The notes: a model not told the origin generated them from the letters alone. A stretch of DNA of 64,000 nucleotides from Arsukibacterium tuosuense (GCA_945872065.1 CAMBYH010000003.1:1-64000); one strand, 5' to 3'. Positions 8,215 through 17,762 are shown, counted from the stretch's first letter. Program-made: numbers and translations.

Positions 8215-9669
8215 TCAGCCACCCGGTAGCCCCTGGTTGGCGGCCGGCACTCCCGGCGCCGTTGTATTCGCCGTAAGAAGCGCGTCGATCTGGGCGATGT
8301 CTTCCACGGTCAGCGTGCCTGCAGCCTGCTTCAGGCGCAGGCCGTTGATCAGGTAATCGTAGCGGCTGCGCAGATAGTTGGTCTCTGCCACAAAGACCAA
8401 GCCGAGCGCGGCCAGTACGTCCACTGTCGTGCGGGTGCCCACGTCGTAGCCCGCCTCCGTGGCCTTGAGCGCCGTCTTGGATGACTCCAGGGCCTGCTTC
8501 AAGGCCTGCACCCGCGAGATCTCGGAGATCACGCCCAGGTAGGCGTCTCTGGTCTGGCGCTCCGTCTCCCGCGCCGTCCGCTCCAGGCGTTCCCGGGATG
8601 CCCGGTGCTGATAAACCGCCTGCTGCACCCTGGCGGAGGTGCTGCCGCCACTGAAAACCGGCAAGGAGAACTGCAGGGAGACACTGTCGGTTGCCAGATC
8701 GGTCCCGGTGCTGCTCCGCGCAATGGTGCCCACCGGATTACCGCCGCAGTCACTAGCAAGCACCCGACAGGGCGCCCTGGAAAAGCCATCGTTATTCGTG
8801 TTGTTACGACTGGCCACCAGGTCCACCGTGGGGAAATGGCCCGTCCGGGCCAGGCTCACGTTGTCCTTGGCGATCTCTGTGCCGATCTGACTCGAGATCA
8901 GGCTGCGATTCTGCTGCATGGCCAGGTCGACCCACTGGTTCTCATCGGCTGGTTCCGGACCAACGAGCGGCAGATCCCTTTCAGGCCGGGCCAGCGTCGG
9001 GGCAGGCTCGTCGATAATCGACCGGAGTAACTCCTGCCGATTGGCCACGTTCCGCTTCGCTAGGATCTCGGCAGCCTGGGCCTGGTCGAAGGCGGCCTGC
9101 GCCTCCTGCACGTCGGTGATGGCAATCAGACCCACCTCAAAACGCTTCTGGGCCTGCTCAAGCTGGCGGCCGATCGCATCCTTGGCGGCCTGCTCGGATG
9201 CCAGGGTGTCTTCAGCAGCCAACACGTTGAAGTACGCCTCGGCAACGCGGATCACGAGATCCTGCTGGGCGGCCTCGTAGTCGACGTCCGCCTGGGCTGA
9301 CTCCTTGCCGGCCTGGGACAGCTGGACCCACTGGTCCCACCGGAAGACTGACTGGCGGAGCTGCACGTTCCAGTTTCTCGCGTAGTAGTTCCGGGAATCG
9401 ATGGGGCTGGCCGCAATAATGTCGCCAATCTGATTGGTGACCGACCCGTCGGCGGCGCCGTTCCCATAGCTCGCCGTGGCGCTGACCTGCGGCAGCAGAA
9501 CTCCCCGGGCGATGGGTTTACCCTCCTGAGTGGCCAGCTTGTTGGCATCTGCCTCCCGCACGAGGGGATCGCTGCGCACCGCCTTCTCGTAGATCTGCAT
9601 GAGGGTGTCGCCCGAGGCCAGGCTCGAAAACAGAAGCGCGGTGAGGGGCAGCAGCGACGTATTTCTCAT
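8215..9669 (-). CDS. tolC: TolC-family outer-membrane channel protein
   Basis: Seen: 484 residues with a signal peptide cut near SLASGDT (about residue 21), starting DTLMQIYEKAVRSDP as in TolC. Two long alpha-helical repeats follow (RVAEAYFNVLAAEDTL; TRDAYLGVISEISRV), and the tail is Pro/Ala-rich. Known: the trimer forms the outer-membrane exit duct of efflux pumps and type I secretion. It lies 19 bases downstream of a Pcm-like methyltransferase gene on the same strand, an arrangement common in gammaproteobacteria. No pump genes adjoin it, so it probably serves several systems. It converges on waaA with only 18 bases between stops. Confidence 0.92.
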   Translation of the reverse strand: MRNTSLLPLTALLFSSLASGDTLMQIYEKAVRSDPLVREADANKLATQEGKPIARGVLLPQVSATASYGNGAADGSVTNQIGDIIAASPIDSRNYYARNWNVQLRQSVFRWDQWVQLSQAGKESAQADVDYEAAQQDLVIRVAEAYFNVLAAEDTLASEQAAKDAIGRQLEQAQKRFEVGLIAITDVQEAQAAFDQAQAAEILAKRNVANRQELLRSIIDEPAPTLARPERDLPLVGPEPADENQWVDLAMQQNRSLISSQIGTEIAKDNVSLARTGHFPTVDLVASRNNTNNDGFSRAPCRVLASDCGGNPVGTIARSSTGTDLATDSVSLQFSLPVFSGGSTSARVQQAVYQHRASRERLERTARETERQTRDAYLGVISEISRVQALKQALESSKTALKATEAGYDVGTRTTVDVLAALGLVFVAETNYLRSRYDYLINGLRLKQAAGTLTVEDIAQIDALLTANTTAPGVPAANQGLPGG

Positions 9670-9688
9670 GACATCCCGTCCTTGAGTT

Positions 9689-10345
9689 TCAGAATCTGAA
9701 CTTCGATAGTTGTGGTGCGTGCAGCAACGCCGGCAGCGAAGTTTCGAAAAGTATGGTCTCGGCCCACTGCTCCGGGCCCTGGCTCGTCAGTAACCGGGCC
9801 TGCATCAAGGGCCCTTCCCCGGTCACCAGGAACAAGCGGCCCCCATCGGCCAACCACTGCCGAAAGCGGTCGTCAGGCTTCGGCAGGGACCCCGTTACGG
9901 CAATCACGTCGTAGGGCGCGTCAGGACGGTAGCTGAAAACGTCACCAATATGGACTTCGGTGTTCCACGTAGCCACACCCCGGAGGTTCCGGCGGGCAAC
10001 CTCGGCCAGTTCCGGCAGGATTTCCAGGCTGGTCACCTGGCGACTCAGGCGGGCCAGGCAGGCGGTGAGGAAGCCACTGCCAGTGCCGACCTCCAGGACC
10101 CGATCGGTACCCTTGAGGCTGAGCGCCTGCAGCAGCCGACCCTCGACCTGGGGGGTCAGCATGTACTGGCCATGCCCCAGGGGTACCTCGGTATCGGCAA
10201 AGGCCAGATTGCGGAAGCGGGGCGGGACAAACTGCTCCCGCGGGACCTGCGTCAGCACCGCCAGCACGGCCGGGTCGAGGACGTCCCAGGCACGCACCTG
10301 CTGGTTAACCATCTGGGTGCGGGCGGCTTCGACGTTGATGCTCAT
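9689..10345 (-). CDS. Pcm-like (protein-L-isoaspartate methyltransferase family) protein
   Basis: Seen: 218 residues with a class I methyltransferase core: VLEVGTGSGFLTA (about 86-98) for SAM binding, then the acidic loop SLEILPEL. The N terminus (RTQMVNQQVRAWDV) and the EVPLGHGQYML segment are Pcm-like. Odd: the ISQP-type segment of genuine isoaspartyl repair enzymes is replaced by MLTPQVEGR. Known: this divergent subgroup typically lies directly upstream of tolC. Inferred: it may not repair isoaspartate, and the real substrate is unknown. tolC follows on the same strand after 19 bases, so the two are probably co-transcribed. Confidence 0.8.
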   Translation of the reverse strand: MSINVEAARTQMVNQQVRAWDVLDPAVLAVLTQVPREQFVPPRFRNLAFADTEVPLGHGQYMLTPQVEGRLLQALSLKGTDRVLEVGTGSGFLTACLARLSRQVTSLEILPELAEVARRNLRGVATWNTEVHIGDVFSYRPDAPYDVIAVTGSLPKPDDRFRQWLADGGRLFLVTGEGPLMQARLLTSQGPEQWAETILFETSLPALLHAPQLSKFRF

Positions 10346-10552
10346 TGGGGGCGGTTAGGGTAAGGAGATTGATGGGGACAGACAAGATTATGGCCCAAAG
10401 CGGCGCCCTGCGGATTATGGTCAACGGCGCCGACCCCGGAATGGACCATCGGCTATGCTTCAAGTCGTCCGCGAGGCCGGACCGCGCCAGCGTTCAGCGC
10501 ATAAATCCGAGAGGAGCAGGGCCCGGCTGACTCCTCCGTAGCAACACCATAA

Positions 10553-12877
10553 ATGACCGAGACGTGGTTGATACTGGCCCTTGTCGTGGCCTGCCTCGGG
10601 CTCGTTGCTACCTGTTTCTACCTGTGGCGGGCCCGCAGCGACTATAGCCGCGGTGTGGCGACCCTGAACCGCGAGATCATCGAGGCGGCGGAGACCTCTG
10701 CCTTCGGCAAGCGCGTTGCCATGCCCGCCAGTGACGTCCAGGAAATTGGCCAGCTGGGCGACAACGTCAATCGGCTGTTCGACTCCCTCAACACCAAGGA
10801 CCGCCAGTTACGCCAGCGGGAAGCGCTGTTTCAGGATATGGCCAACACCATGCCCGAGGTGGTCCTGGTGCACCAGGATCGGGTGCTCTTTGCGAACAGC
10901 GCGGCGGGTGCCCTTATGGGCCTCACGGCCGAGCAGCTGACTGGCCGACCGGTTACCGATCTCGTCCGCCCGGCCTACCGGGCCATGACCCGCAAGAACA
11001 TTGCCGGGCGGCTGGCCGGGGAGGTGGTTCCCGACCGCTATGAGATCCAGCTCATCTCCGGAGTCGAGGGGGGGCTGTGGGTCGAAGCCGCGGGGACGAT
11101 GATCGACTACCGGGGCCAGAAGGCCATCCTGTCGATTGCCCGGGATGTGAGCTACCGGAAGAGCATCGAGGCGAATCTTGGCAGGGGCAAGCAGCAGGCC
11201 CAGATCACCCTCGAATCCATTGGCGAAGGCGTCATTACCGCCGATACCGAGGGCGTCATCGACTACCTGAACGGTGCGGCAGAGAAGCTCACCGGCATGA
11301 CCCGCGAGAATGCCATCGGCAAGCGTATGACTGACCTCATGACGCTGGTTGACGAGAACGATCGCAAGGATCTGGGTGATCCCGTGGCGCGCTGTCTTTC
11401 GGAGCGGCGCCAGGTTGGCCTGGGCCGACGTGCCCTGATGATCTCGACGAATGGCAGTCGTGAATTGTCCGTAGAGCTGACGGCCTCGCCGATCATCGGG
11501 GCAGGAGACACGGTAGCCGGAGCTGTGGTCATCATGCACGACGTCACTGAGATCCGGGGCATGACGCGCCGAATCTCCTACCAGGCCTCCCACGACGCCC
11601 TGACGGGGCTGATCAACCGCATCGAATTTGAGAGGCAACTGGCCGAGGCACTGGAAGGCGGTCGCGGTGATTCGCTGAACTCGGTGCTCTGCTACATGGA
11701 TCTGGACCGGTTCAAGGCGGTCAACGACACCTGCGGCCATCTGGCTGGCGACAACATGCTCCGGGAGATAGCCAAGCTCATTCGTGACCAGGTTCGCGAC
11801 TCGGACTTTGTCGCCCGCCTGGGCGGGGACGAGTTCGGGATGCTGTTGATCCGCTGCCCCCTCGACAAGGCCCGCCAGATTGCTGATGACGTGTGCAAGG
11901 CCATCAGGGACTACCGGTTTGTCTGGCAGGACCGCATCTTTACGGTAGGCATCAGCATTGGTCTGGTGGAAGTGGCCAGGGAGACGGGCACCCTGAAGGA
12001 CCTGCTGAGTGCTGCCGACTCCGCCTGCTACGTAGCGAAGCAGCAGGGACGGGGTCGGGTGCACGTCTATTCCGCCCGTGACGAGGTTTCGGCCCGGCAG
12101 CGGGGCGACATCCACTGGCTGCGGCAGTTACAGGTCGCCCTGCGGGAGAACCGCTTCGAGATCCATGCCCAGCCAGTCATATCCCCGGCCGGCCGGGTGA
12201 CGCGCGGGCCCGCCCTCGAGGTCCTGCTGAGAATGCTGGACGACGATGGCAAGCTGGTGCAGCCGCGCCAGTTCATTCCTGCGGCGGAGCGCTACCAGCT
12301 GATGGCCAGCATCGACCGGTGGGTGGTTCAGGCTACCCTGTCGGCGATTGCTCACGGCGCCATTCGCCTGCCGGATGAGCGGAGTTGCAGCATCAACCTC
12401 TCAGCCCAGGCGCTGGGGGAAGACGGATTTCTCGACTTCGTGGTTGACTGCCTTGATCACAGTCAGGTGCCTCCACACCGGATCTGCTTCGAGGTCAGCG
12501 AGTCTGCTGTTATGGATCGCTTCGATCAGGCCCGTCGCTTTGTGGCCGTGGTGCATGGGATCGGCTGCCAGTTTGCGCTGGATGATTTCGGCAGCGGACT
12601 TGGTTCGTTCACGACCCTCCGGGACCTGTCCATCGACTATCTGAAGATCGATGGCACCTACACCCGGGATTTGCGGCCCGAGACACTGAATCACCAGGTA
12701 GTGACAGCCATTACCGGAGTGTCCCGGATCCTCGGCTTCAAGGTGATCGCAGAGCAGGTCGAAACCGAGGCGGATTTCGAGACCCTGCGCTCCATAGGCG
12801 TGGATTTCATCCAGGGCAACTTCATCGACCGGCCGCACCGGCTCGGCGAGCCGGGCACCGCGCTTACCACCCCGTAG
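10553..12877 (+). CDS. Membrane PAS-PAS-GGDEF-EAL cyclic-di-GMP protein
   Basis: Seen: 774 residues. One N-terminal membrane segment (about 4-25) is followed by a short linker, two PAS domains (about 90-215 and 220-340), a GGDEF domain with intact GGDEF near 424-428, and an EAL domain. The EAL signature reads EVL near residue 556 but keeps the Glu. NLSAQ, EVSES, DDFGSG, KIDG and AEQVE motifs are all present, so phosphodiesterase activity is plausible. Known: such proteins make or break c-di-GMP in response to signals sensed by PAS. It appears monocistronic. The 207-base region upstream shows no clear regulatory motif to me. Its stop codon lies inside a REP element. Confidence 0.93.
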   Translation: MTETWLILALVVACLGLVATCFYLWRARSDYSRGVATLNREIIEAAETSAFGKRVAMPASDVQEIGQLGDNVNRLFDSLNTKDRQLRQREALFQDMANTMPEVVLVHQDRVLFANSAAGALMGLTAEQLTGRPVTDLVRPAYRAMTRKNIAGRLAGEVVPDRYEIQLISGVEGGLWVEAAGTMIDYRGQKAILSIARDVSYRKSIEANLGRGKQQAQITLESIGEGVITADTEGVIDYLNGAAEKLTGMTRENAIGKRMTDLMTLVDENDRKDLGDPVARCLSERRQVGLGRRALMISTNGSRELSVELTASPIIGAGDTVAGAVVIMHDVTEIRGMTRRISYQASHDALTGLINRIEFERQLAEALEGGRGDSLNSVLCYMDLDRFKAVNDTCGHLAGDNMLREIAKLIRDQVRDSDFVARLGGDEFGMLLIRCPLDKARQIADDVCKAIRDYRFVWQDRIFTVGISIGLVEVARETGTLKDLLSAADSACYVAKQQGRGRVHVYSARDEVSARQRGDIHWLRQLQVALRENRFEIHAQPVISPAGRVTRGPALEVLLRMLDDDGKLVQPRQFIPAAERYQLMASIDRWVVQATLSAIAHGAIRLPDERSCSINLSAQALGEDGFLDFVVDCLDHSQVPPHRICFEVSESAVMDRFDQARRFVAVVHGIGCQFALDDFGSGLGSFTTLRDLSIDYLKIDGTYTRDLRPETLNHQVVTAITGVSRILGFKVIAEQVETEADFETLRSIGVDFIQGNFIDRPHRLGEPGTALTTP

Positions 12878-12895
12878 GAGCGGCTTTAGCCGCGA
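12874..12895 (+). repeat. REP-like palindromic repeat, copy 1
   Basis: GTAGGAGCGGCTTTAGCCGC followed by GA. The GTAG head is followed by a perfect six-base stem GCGGCT/AGCCGC with a two-base loop. The TAG of the head is the stop codon of the GGDEF-EAL gene (12875-12877). Known: GTAG-headed REPs are spread by RAYT (REP-associated tyrosine) transposases; none is in this window. Confidence 0.85.
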
Positions 12896-12932
12896 CTCAC
12901 TGCTCCGTAGCCCGCGGCCCCCCAGCGGGAAA

Positions 12933-12975
12933 TCCTGTCCGGCTACCGTGAGTACACGGTGAGCGCCGGACAGGA
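12933..12975. repeat. Strong two-part stem-loop between convergent genes
   Basis: TCCTGTCCGGC (12933-12943) pairs perfectly with GCCGGACAGGA (12965-12975), and an inner stem ACCGTG/CACGGT closes on AGTA. Weaker hairpins flank it (CCCGC/GCGGG near 12911-12929 and CACCCGCC/GGCGGGTG near 12976-13010). No T-run follows on either strand, so a classic intrinsic terminator is not shown, though transcription blocking is possible. Confidence 0.7.
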
Positions 12976-13010
12976 CACCCGCCGTGTGTCCGCTGATGCG
13001 GTGGCGGGTG

Positions 13011-13033
13011 GTCCCGGCGGGTGCCGCTCCTAC
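13011..13033 (-). repeat. REP-like palindromic repeat, copy 2 (inverted)
   Basis: On the minus strand it reads GTAGGAGCGGCACCCGCCGG and onward, with a weaker GCGG/CCGC stem. The TAG at 13030-13032 is the stop codon of hppA. The last coding bases of hppA (13034-13044) are exactly complementary to the repeat (13021-13031), giving a perfect 11-base inverted repeat across the stop. Confidence 0.75.
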
Positions 13034-15090
13034 AGGAGCGGCACCAGCAAGAGGGCAACGATGTTGATGATCTTGATCAACGGGTTGATGGCGGGACCCG
13101 CGGTGTCCTTGTAGGGATCGCCAACGGTGTCGCCAGTGACGGCAGCCTTGTGGGTCTCGGAGCCCTTGCCACCGAAATTGCCTTCTTCAATGTACTTCTT
13201 GGCGTTATCCCAGGCGCCGCCACCGGTGCACATCGAGATGGCCAGGAAGATACCCGTGACAATGGTGCCAATCAGCAGACCACCCAGAGCACGGACGCCG
13301 GCTCCCGGGCCCATGAGGAAATTCATGCCGAAGCCAACCACCACAGGAACGAGAATTGGCAGCAGCGACGGGACGATCATCTCCTTGATCGCCGCCTTGG
13401 TCAGCAGGTCGACGGCCTTGGAGTAGTCGGGCTTGCCCGTGCCCTCCATGATGCCCTTGATCTCCCGGAACTGACGACGCACCTCCACGACCACCGAACC
13501 CGCAGCCCGGCCTACGGCTTCCATGGCCATGGCGGCGAAGAGGTAGGGAACCAGGCCGCCAATGAACAGGCCGATGATGACGGCCGGGTCGGACAGCGAG
13601 AACTGGACCATCTCACGACCAGTTGCCAGGAGGTGCGCTTCGAGGTTGTGGGTGTAGTCAGCGAACAGCACGAGGGCAGCGAGTCCCGCTGATCCGATGG
13701 CGTAGCCCTTGGTGACTGCCTTGGTGGTGTTGCCCACCGCATCCAGAGCGTCGGTGATGGTGCGCACGTTCTTCGGCAGGCCGGACATTTCGGCAATACC
13801 ACCACCGTTGTCCGTGATGGGGCCGTAGGCGTCGAGGGCAACGACCATGCCTGTCATGGACAGCATGGAGGTCGCAGCAATGGCGATGCCGTAGAGCCCG
13901 TCCAGCTGGTAGGAGCCCCAGATGGCGGCACAGACCGCGAGGACGGGCAGCGCGGTGGACTTCATGGAGACCGCGAGGCCGGCGATGACGTTGGTGCCGT
14001 GACCCGTCTGGGACGCCGCGGCGACATAGCGCACGGGCCCGTACTCGGTGGCGGTGTAGTACTCGGTGATCCAGATCAGCGCGCCGGTAAGCACCAAACC
14101 GATAATCGCACACAGGAACAGGTTCAGCGCGGCATCACCCATGACAATCTGCGTCACAGGGTAGAACGCCGCCAGCGCCAGGATGCCTGATACCGCGAGC
14201 CCCCGGTAGAGCGCGTTCATGATCTTGCCGCCCTCCCGCGCGTTCACGAAGAACGTGCCGACAATCGACGCGACGATCGACACGGCGCCGAGTACGAGTG
14301 GGTAAAGGATGTAGCGGAGATCAAGGCCGCCATCGGCGCCCTTGAACATCAGTCCGCCAAGAACCATGGTGGCCACCACGGTCACTGCATAGGTTTCAAA
14401 CAGGTCGGCAGCCATGCCGGCGCAGTCCCCGACGTTGTCGCCCACGTTGTCGGCGATCACGGCGGGGTTCCGGGGGTCATCTTCCGGAATGCCGGCTTCG
14501 ACCTTACCTACCAGGTCTGCACCGACATCGGCACCCTTGGTGAAGATTCCGCCACCCAGTCGCGCAAAGATGGAAATCAGGGAGCCACCGAAGGCCAGGC
14601 CGATCAGTGAGTGCAGCGCCTCCTCGTCACCGATGAAGCCCCGCATCACTGCGAAGTAGCCCGCCACGCCCAGCAGGCCGAGGCCGACCACCAGCATGCC
14701 CGTGACGGCACCACCGCGGAATGCGACCTGCAGTGCCGGGTTAAGGCCGATGCTGGCCGCATGGGCGGTTCGCACGTTGGCCCGGACCGACACGTTCATG
14801 CCGATAAACCCGGCGGCACCCGAGAGGACGGCGCCGACTACAAAGCCACCCGCTGTGGGCAGATCAAGCGCCAGCGCAAGGATCACGGTCAGCACCGCAC
14901 CGACCAGGGCGATGGTGTAGTACTGGCGGTTCAGATAAGCCTTCGCTCCTGCCTGAATCGCCGCGGCGATCTCCTGCATCCGGGCATTGCCCGCAGATTG
15001 CGCGATGATCCAGCGCGACATGAGGGCGCCGTAGAGCAGGGCGAGCAATGAAGCTCCAATGGCCAGAGTAATGGCCAGGTTGGTTGACAT
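13030..15090 (-). CDS. hppA: Membrane-bound proton-translocating pyrophosphatase
   Basis: Integral membrane ion pump that uses PPi hydrolysis to build a proton gradient. Seen: 686 residues from ATG 15090 with about 16 membrane segments, [11 protein letters not shown] and DNVGDNVGD (metal-PPi site), and a C-terminal [10 protein letters not shown]. In [10 protein letters not shown] the Lys and the Thr three residues later match the K+-independent H+-pumping class; Ala occupies the Lys position in K+-dependent pumps. An upstream in-frame extension to 15435 looks non-coding and overlaps pfp. Neighbour: pfp lies immediately upstream on the same strand, so PPi-using glycolysis and PPi-driven pumping are probably co-transcribed. 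The TAG stop is supplied by a REP element. Confidence 0.95.
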   Translation of the reverse strand: MSTNLAITLAIGASLLALLYGALMSRWIIAQSAGNARMQEIAAAIQAGAKAYLNRQYYTIALVGAVLTVILALALDLPTAGGFVVGAVLSGAAGFIGMNVSVRANVRTAHAASIGLNPALQVAFRGGAVTGMLVVGLGLLGVAGYFAVMRGFIGDEEALHSLIGLAFGGSLISIFARLGGGIFTKGADVGADLVGKVEAGIPEDDPRNPAVIADNVGDNVGDCAGMAADLFETYAVTVVATMVLGGLMFKGADGGLDLRYILYPLVLGAVSIVASIVGTFFVNAREGGKIMNALYRGLAVSGILALAAFYPVTQIVMGDAALNLFLCAIIGLVLTGALIWITEYYTATEYGPVRYVAAASQTGHGTNVIAGLAVSMKSTALPVLAVCAAIWGSYQLDGLYGIAIAATSMLSMTGMVVALDAYGPITDNGGGIAEMSGLPKNVRTITDALDAVGNTTKAVTKGYAIGSAGLAALVLFADYTHNLEAHLLATGREMVQFSLSDPAVIIGLFIGGLVPYLFAAMAMEAVGRAAGSVVVEVRRQFREIKGIMEGTGKPDYSKAVDLLTKAAIKEMIVPSLLPILVPVVVGFGMNFLMGPGAGVRALGGLLIGTIVTGIFLAISMCTGGGAWDNAKKYIEEGNFGGKGSETHKAAVTGDTVGDPYKDTAGPAINPLIKIINIVALLLVPLL

Positions 15091-15160
15091 GGTTGAGTCC
15101 TCGAAGATGAAAGGCCGGCCAAAAAAATGGCGCGCAATAATAGCACTAAAGAATTCCCCC

Positions 15161-15216
15161 GTAGGAGTGCCTTCAGGCGCGATCGGCGAGCTGATCGTGC
15201 CGGTCGGCGCTCCTAC
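15161..15216. repeat. Paired inverted REP elements (BIME) between pfp and hppA
   Basis: The plus-strand half starts GTAGGAGTGCCTTCAGGCGC (15161) and the minus-strand half GTAGGAGCGCCGACCGGCAC (from 15216), joined by about eight bases. The minus half provides the TAG stop of pfp (15213-15215). The plus half faces the 5' end of hppA and is not used as a stop. As transcribed RNA the pair could fold into a long hairpin between the two genes. Confidence 0.85.
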
Positions 15217-16469
15217 AGCCGTGGTTTCAGCTTTTTCTTCACCCCCACGAGCTTGAGGGACGCGTAGGCGGGGAGTCCCTGCCGGTAGGGCGGGTAGTCC
15301 TCGCCCTGGATCAGCGGTGCCAGGTAGCGGCGGGCAGCGGCCGTGATGCCGAACCCATCCCGGGTTATGTAGCTCCTCGGCATCATCTTCTCCTGGTTCG
15401 CCACGTCCGTCAGGGCCGCCTTTCCAACGCTCCACCGGTAGGGCTTGTCCGAGCGTCGCACAATGGTCGGCATTACGGCGTTTTCGCCCTTCAGGGCCAG
15501 TTCCACGGCCGCCTTGCCCAGAGCGTAAGCCTGCTCAACGTCGACTCGTGCAGCAATGTGCCGGGCCGAGCGCTGCAGGTAATCGGCAATGGCGTAGTGG
15601 TACTTGAGCTTCAGCTCGTCCCGGACCGTGGTCGCGATGACCTGCGCCACGCCGCCCAGCTGCTTGTGGCCAAAAGCGTCTACCGTGCCAGCGTCGGCCA
15701 GAAAGCGCCCGTCGGCATAACGTGCGCCTTCGCTGACCACCACGACGCAGTAGTCATACTTGCGCACGCACTCAGCCACGCGAGCCAGGAATGTTTTTGT
15801 ATCAAAGGCGATTTCCGGAAAAAGGATGATGTGCGGCGCGTCCCCAGCCTTGCTCCCGGCAAGGCCTGCGGCGGCGGCGATCCAGCCGGCGTGGCGGCCC
15901 ATCACTTCAAGGATGAAGACCTTGGTTGAAGTGCGGGACATGGAGCGCACGTCCAGCGCGGCTTCCAGCGTGGACACAGCTATGTACTTGGCGACAGAGC
16001 CGAACCCCGGGCAGGTATCTGTGATTGGCAGGTCGTTATCTACAGTCTTGGGGACATGGATGGCGACTATCGGGTAGCCGAGCTTCGCACCGATCTGGGA
16101 CACTTTCAGGCAGGTGTCCGCGGAATCACCACCCCCGTTGTAGAAGAAATAGCCGATGTCGTGTGCCTTGAAGACGGCGATCAGCCGCTCGTACTCGGCC
16201 CGATTCTGCTCCAGCCCCTTCAGTTTGTAGCGCGCGGAACCAAAGGCGCCCCCGGGGGTGTGGCGGAGGGCCGCGATGGCGGCGGCGCTCTCCCTGCTGG
16301 TATCCACCAGCTCTTCATCCAGGGCGCCGAGGATCCCGTTCCGGCCGGCATAAAGCGTACCGATCCGGCCGCGGTGGCGCCTGGCTGTCTCGATGACGCC
16401 ACAGGCTGAGGCATTGATGACGGCTGTGACGCCGCCGGACTGGGCATAGAAGGCATTCCGCTTGGCCAT
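15213..16469 (-). CDS. pfp: Pyrophosphate-dependent 6-phosphofructokinase
   Basis: Reversibly phosphorylates fructose 6-phosphate with PPi. Seen: 418 residues from ATG 16469, which has AGGA six bases upstream; a second ATG lies two codons earlier. [11 protein letters not shown] starts the fold. GGGDSADT stands where ATP enzymes have GGDGS, and PKTVDND (Lys in place of the Gly of PGTIDND) is the PPi-type signature; MGRHAG follows. Known: some Xanthomonadales use a PPi-PFK encoded beside an H+-pyrophosphatase. The gene is divergent from adk with 81 bases between. The final CTG-TAG (Leu-stop) overlaps a REP element. Confidence 0.92.
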   Translation of the reverse strand: MAKRNAFYAQSGGVTAVINASACGVIETARRHRGRIGTLYAGRNGILGALDEELVDTSRESAAAIAALRHTPGGAFGSARYKLKGLEQNRAEYERLIAVFKAHDIGYFFYNGGGDSADTCLKVSQIGAKLGYPIVAIHVPKTVDNDLPITDTCPGFGSVAKYIAVSTLEAALDVRSMSRTSTKVFILEVMGRHAGWIAAAAGLAGSKAGDAPHIILFPEIAFDTKTFLARVAECVRKYDYCVVVVSEGARYADGRFLADAGTVDAFGHKQLGGVAQVIATTVRDELKLKYHYAIADYLQRSARHIAARVDVEQAYALGKAAVELALKGENAVMPTIVRRSDKPYRWSVGKAALTDVANQEKMMPRSYITRDGFGITAAARRYLAPLIQGEDYPPYRQGLPAYASLKLVGVKKKLKPRL

Positions 16470-16550
16470 GGGCATTCCTATTCTCGTTTGACGTCTACGG
16501 AGGGGGCACTGTAGCTTACGCCGCCACTGTTGCTGAATGGGACTGGACTC

Positions 16551-17195
16551 TTGCGCATTGTATTTCTCGGGGCCCCGGGTTCGGGCAAGGGTACCCAGGC
16601 GCAACGGCTGATGGCCCAGCACGGCACCGTCCAGCTTTCCACTGGCGACCTGTTGCGCGAGGCAGTGGCGGCGGGCACGCCGCTCGGCCTGCGGGCGAAG
16701 GCGGCAATGGACGCGGGGGAACTGGTGTCCGATGACATCGTCCTCAGCATGATTCGCGACCGACTCAGGCGGGATGACGCTGCTGCAGGGTTCGTCCTCG
16801 ACGGGTTTCCCCGCAATCTGGCCCAGGCCCGCGCCCTGGAAGTCATGCTCGCGGAGATTGGCTGCCCGCTGGACGCGGCCGTGCTCATCGACGTAGACCT
16901 GGACAACCTGCAGAAGCGCCTGACGGGCCGACGCACCTGCTCAGTCACGGGCAAACTCCTGAACATCCACTTTTCTCCCAAGGCCGACCTCGACGCCTGC
17001 CTGAAGGCGGGCGGGCAACTGATTCAGCGGGTCGATGACAACGAGGAGACGATCGGGAACCGGCTGAAGGTCTACCGCGCACAGACCGAGCCGGTAGTTC
17101 AGTACTACCGGCAGGCAGGACTGCTCCACGAGGTCGATGGTGAGGGTTCGGTGGACGAGGTCTACGCGCGCGTCACCGCGACGCTGCGTCCGTAG
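16551..17195 (+). CDS. adk: Adenylate kinase
   Basis: Interconverts ATP + AMP and 2 ADP. Seen: from a TTG at 16551 the product is 214 residues, the same as E. coli Adk, starting with RIVFLGAPGSGKGTQ (Walker A at about 7-14). DGFPRN is at about 84-89, and the LID region starts GRRTCSVTG and later has RVDDNEETIGNRL. An earlier in-frame TTG at 16530 would add seven residues not seen in the family. It is divergent from pfp, and both genes handle phosphoryl energy carriers. The stop TAG is supplied by a REP element 25 bases before the next gene. Confidence 0.95.
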   Translation: MRIVFLGAPGSGKGTQAQRLMAQHGTVQLSTGDLLREAVAAGTPLGLRAKAAMDAGELVSDDIVLSMIRDRLRRDDAAAGFVLDGFPRNLAQARALEVMLAEIGCPLDAAVLIDVDLDNLQKRLTGRRTCSVTGKLLNIHFSPKADLDACLKAGGQLIQRVDDNEETIGNRLKVYRAQTEPVVQYYRQAGLLHEVDGEGSVDEVYARVTATLRP

Positions 17196-17214
17196 GAGCG
17201 GCTTTAAGCCGCGA
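17192..17214 (+). repeat. REP-like palindromic repeat, copy in the adk operon
   Basis: GTAGGAGCGGCTTTAAGCCG followed by CGA: the GTAG head and a seven-base perfect stem GCGGCTT/AAGCCGC with a one-base loop. Its TAG (17193-17195) is the adk stop. Unlike most copies it lies between two same-strand genes. Confidence 0.85.
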
Positions 17215-17220
17215 CGGTTG

Positions 17221-17739
17221 ATGCTCAGGATACTCGACGTCTTTCTGCAGATCGCACTGCGCCGTCGTGGGCCTGAAGACCTGCCGGATTCCCTGTTTCT
17301 GCTCCTGCTGGCAGGCCTGGTCTACGTTCTCGCCCAGTGCCTGCTGGCGCTGCCTGTTTACCACGCCTCAGTGGCGCTCGCCCGAAGTCTCGTCCTCGAC
17401 CTCCTGTTGCTGTGTGGCTGTCTCTGGGGGCTGCTGCGCCTGACTGGTCACGTGCTGCGCTATCGGCAGACACTGACTGCCATGTTCGGCACCGGGGCCC
17501 TGCTGGGGGCCTGCATGATCCCGTTCAACTACTGGCTGGATCTTGCCGCCGATCCCGGGAAGCCGGCCATCGGACCCACGCTTGGCCTTCTCGCCGTGCT
17601 CAGCTGGTCGCTGGCCGTCAACGGTCATATTTTTTCCAGGGCACTATCGGCGCCCTTTGCGGCGGGCCTGGCGATCTCCGTCGCGTACTTTTTTCTCAAC
17701 TACCTGGTGTTCGCCCAGTTCGGACCGCCGCCGGTCTGA
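17221..17739 (+). CDS. Small integral membrane protein of unknown function
   Basis: Not recognised. Seen: 172 residues from ATG 17221, starting MLRILDVFLQIALRRRGPED, then four or five hydrophobic segments (about 24-48, 60-78, 88-108, 118-138, 145-165). There is no signal peptide and no obvious catalytic motif. The arrangement is reminiscent of Yip1-like membrane proteins, but I cannot support that. A longer frame starting at 17137 overlaps adk and is unlikely. It lies between adk and mpl on the same strand. Confidence 0.65.
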   Translation: MLRILDVFLQIALRRRGPEDLPDSLFLLLLAGLVYVLAQCLLALPVYHASVALARSLVLDLLLLCGCLWGLLRLTGHVLRYRQTLTAMFGTGALLGACMIPFNYWLDLAADPGKPAIGPTLGLLAVLSWSLAVNGHIFSRALSAPFAAGLAISVAYFFLNYLVFAQFGPPPV

Positions 17740-17762
17740 CCTCCAAGGCGGGCAAACTTACT

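Noticed and set aside
10345-10530. Small open frame of 61 codons upstream of the GGDEF-EAL gene
   Set aside because: No ribosome site or recognisable sequence; most likely untranslated leader.
15091-15435. N-terminal extension of hppA by 115 residues
   Set aside because: It would run through the REP pair and into pfp, and its composition is unlike a membrane protein. The ATG at 15090 gives the family's normal N terminus.
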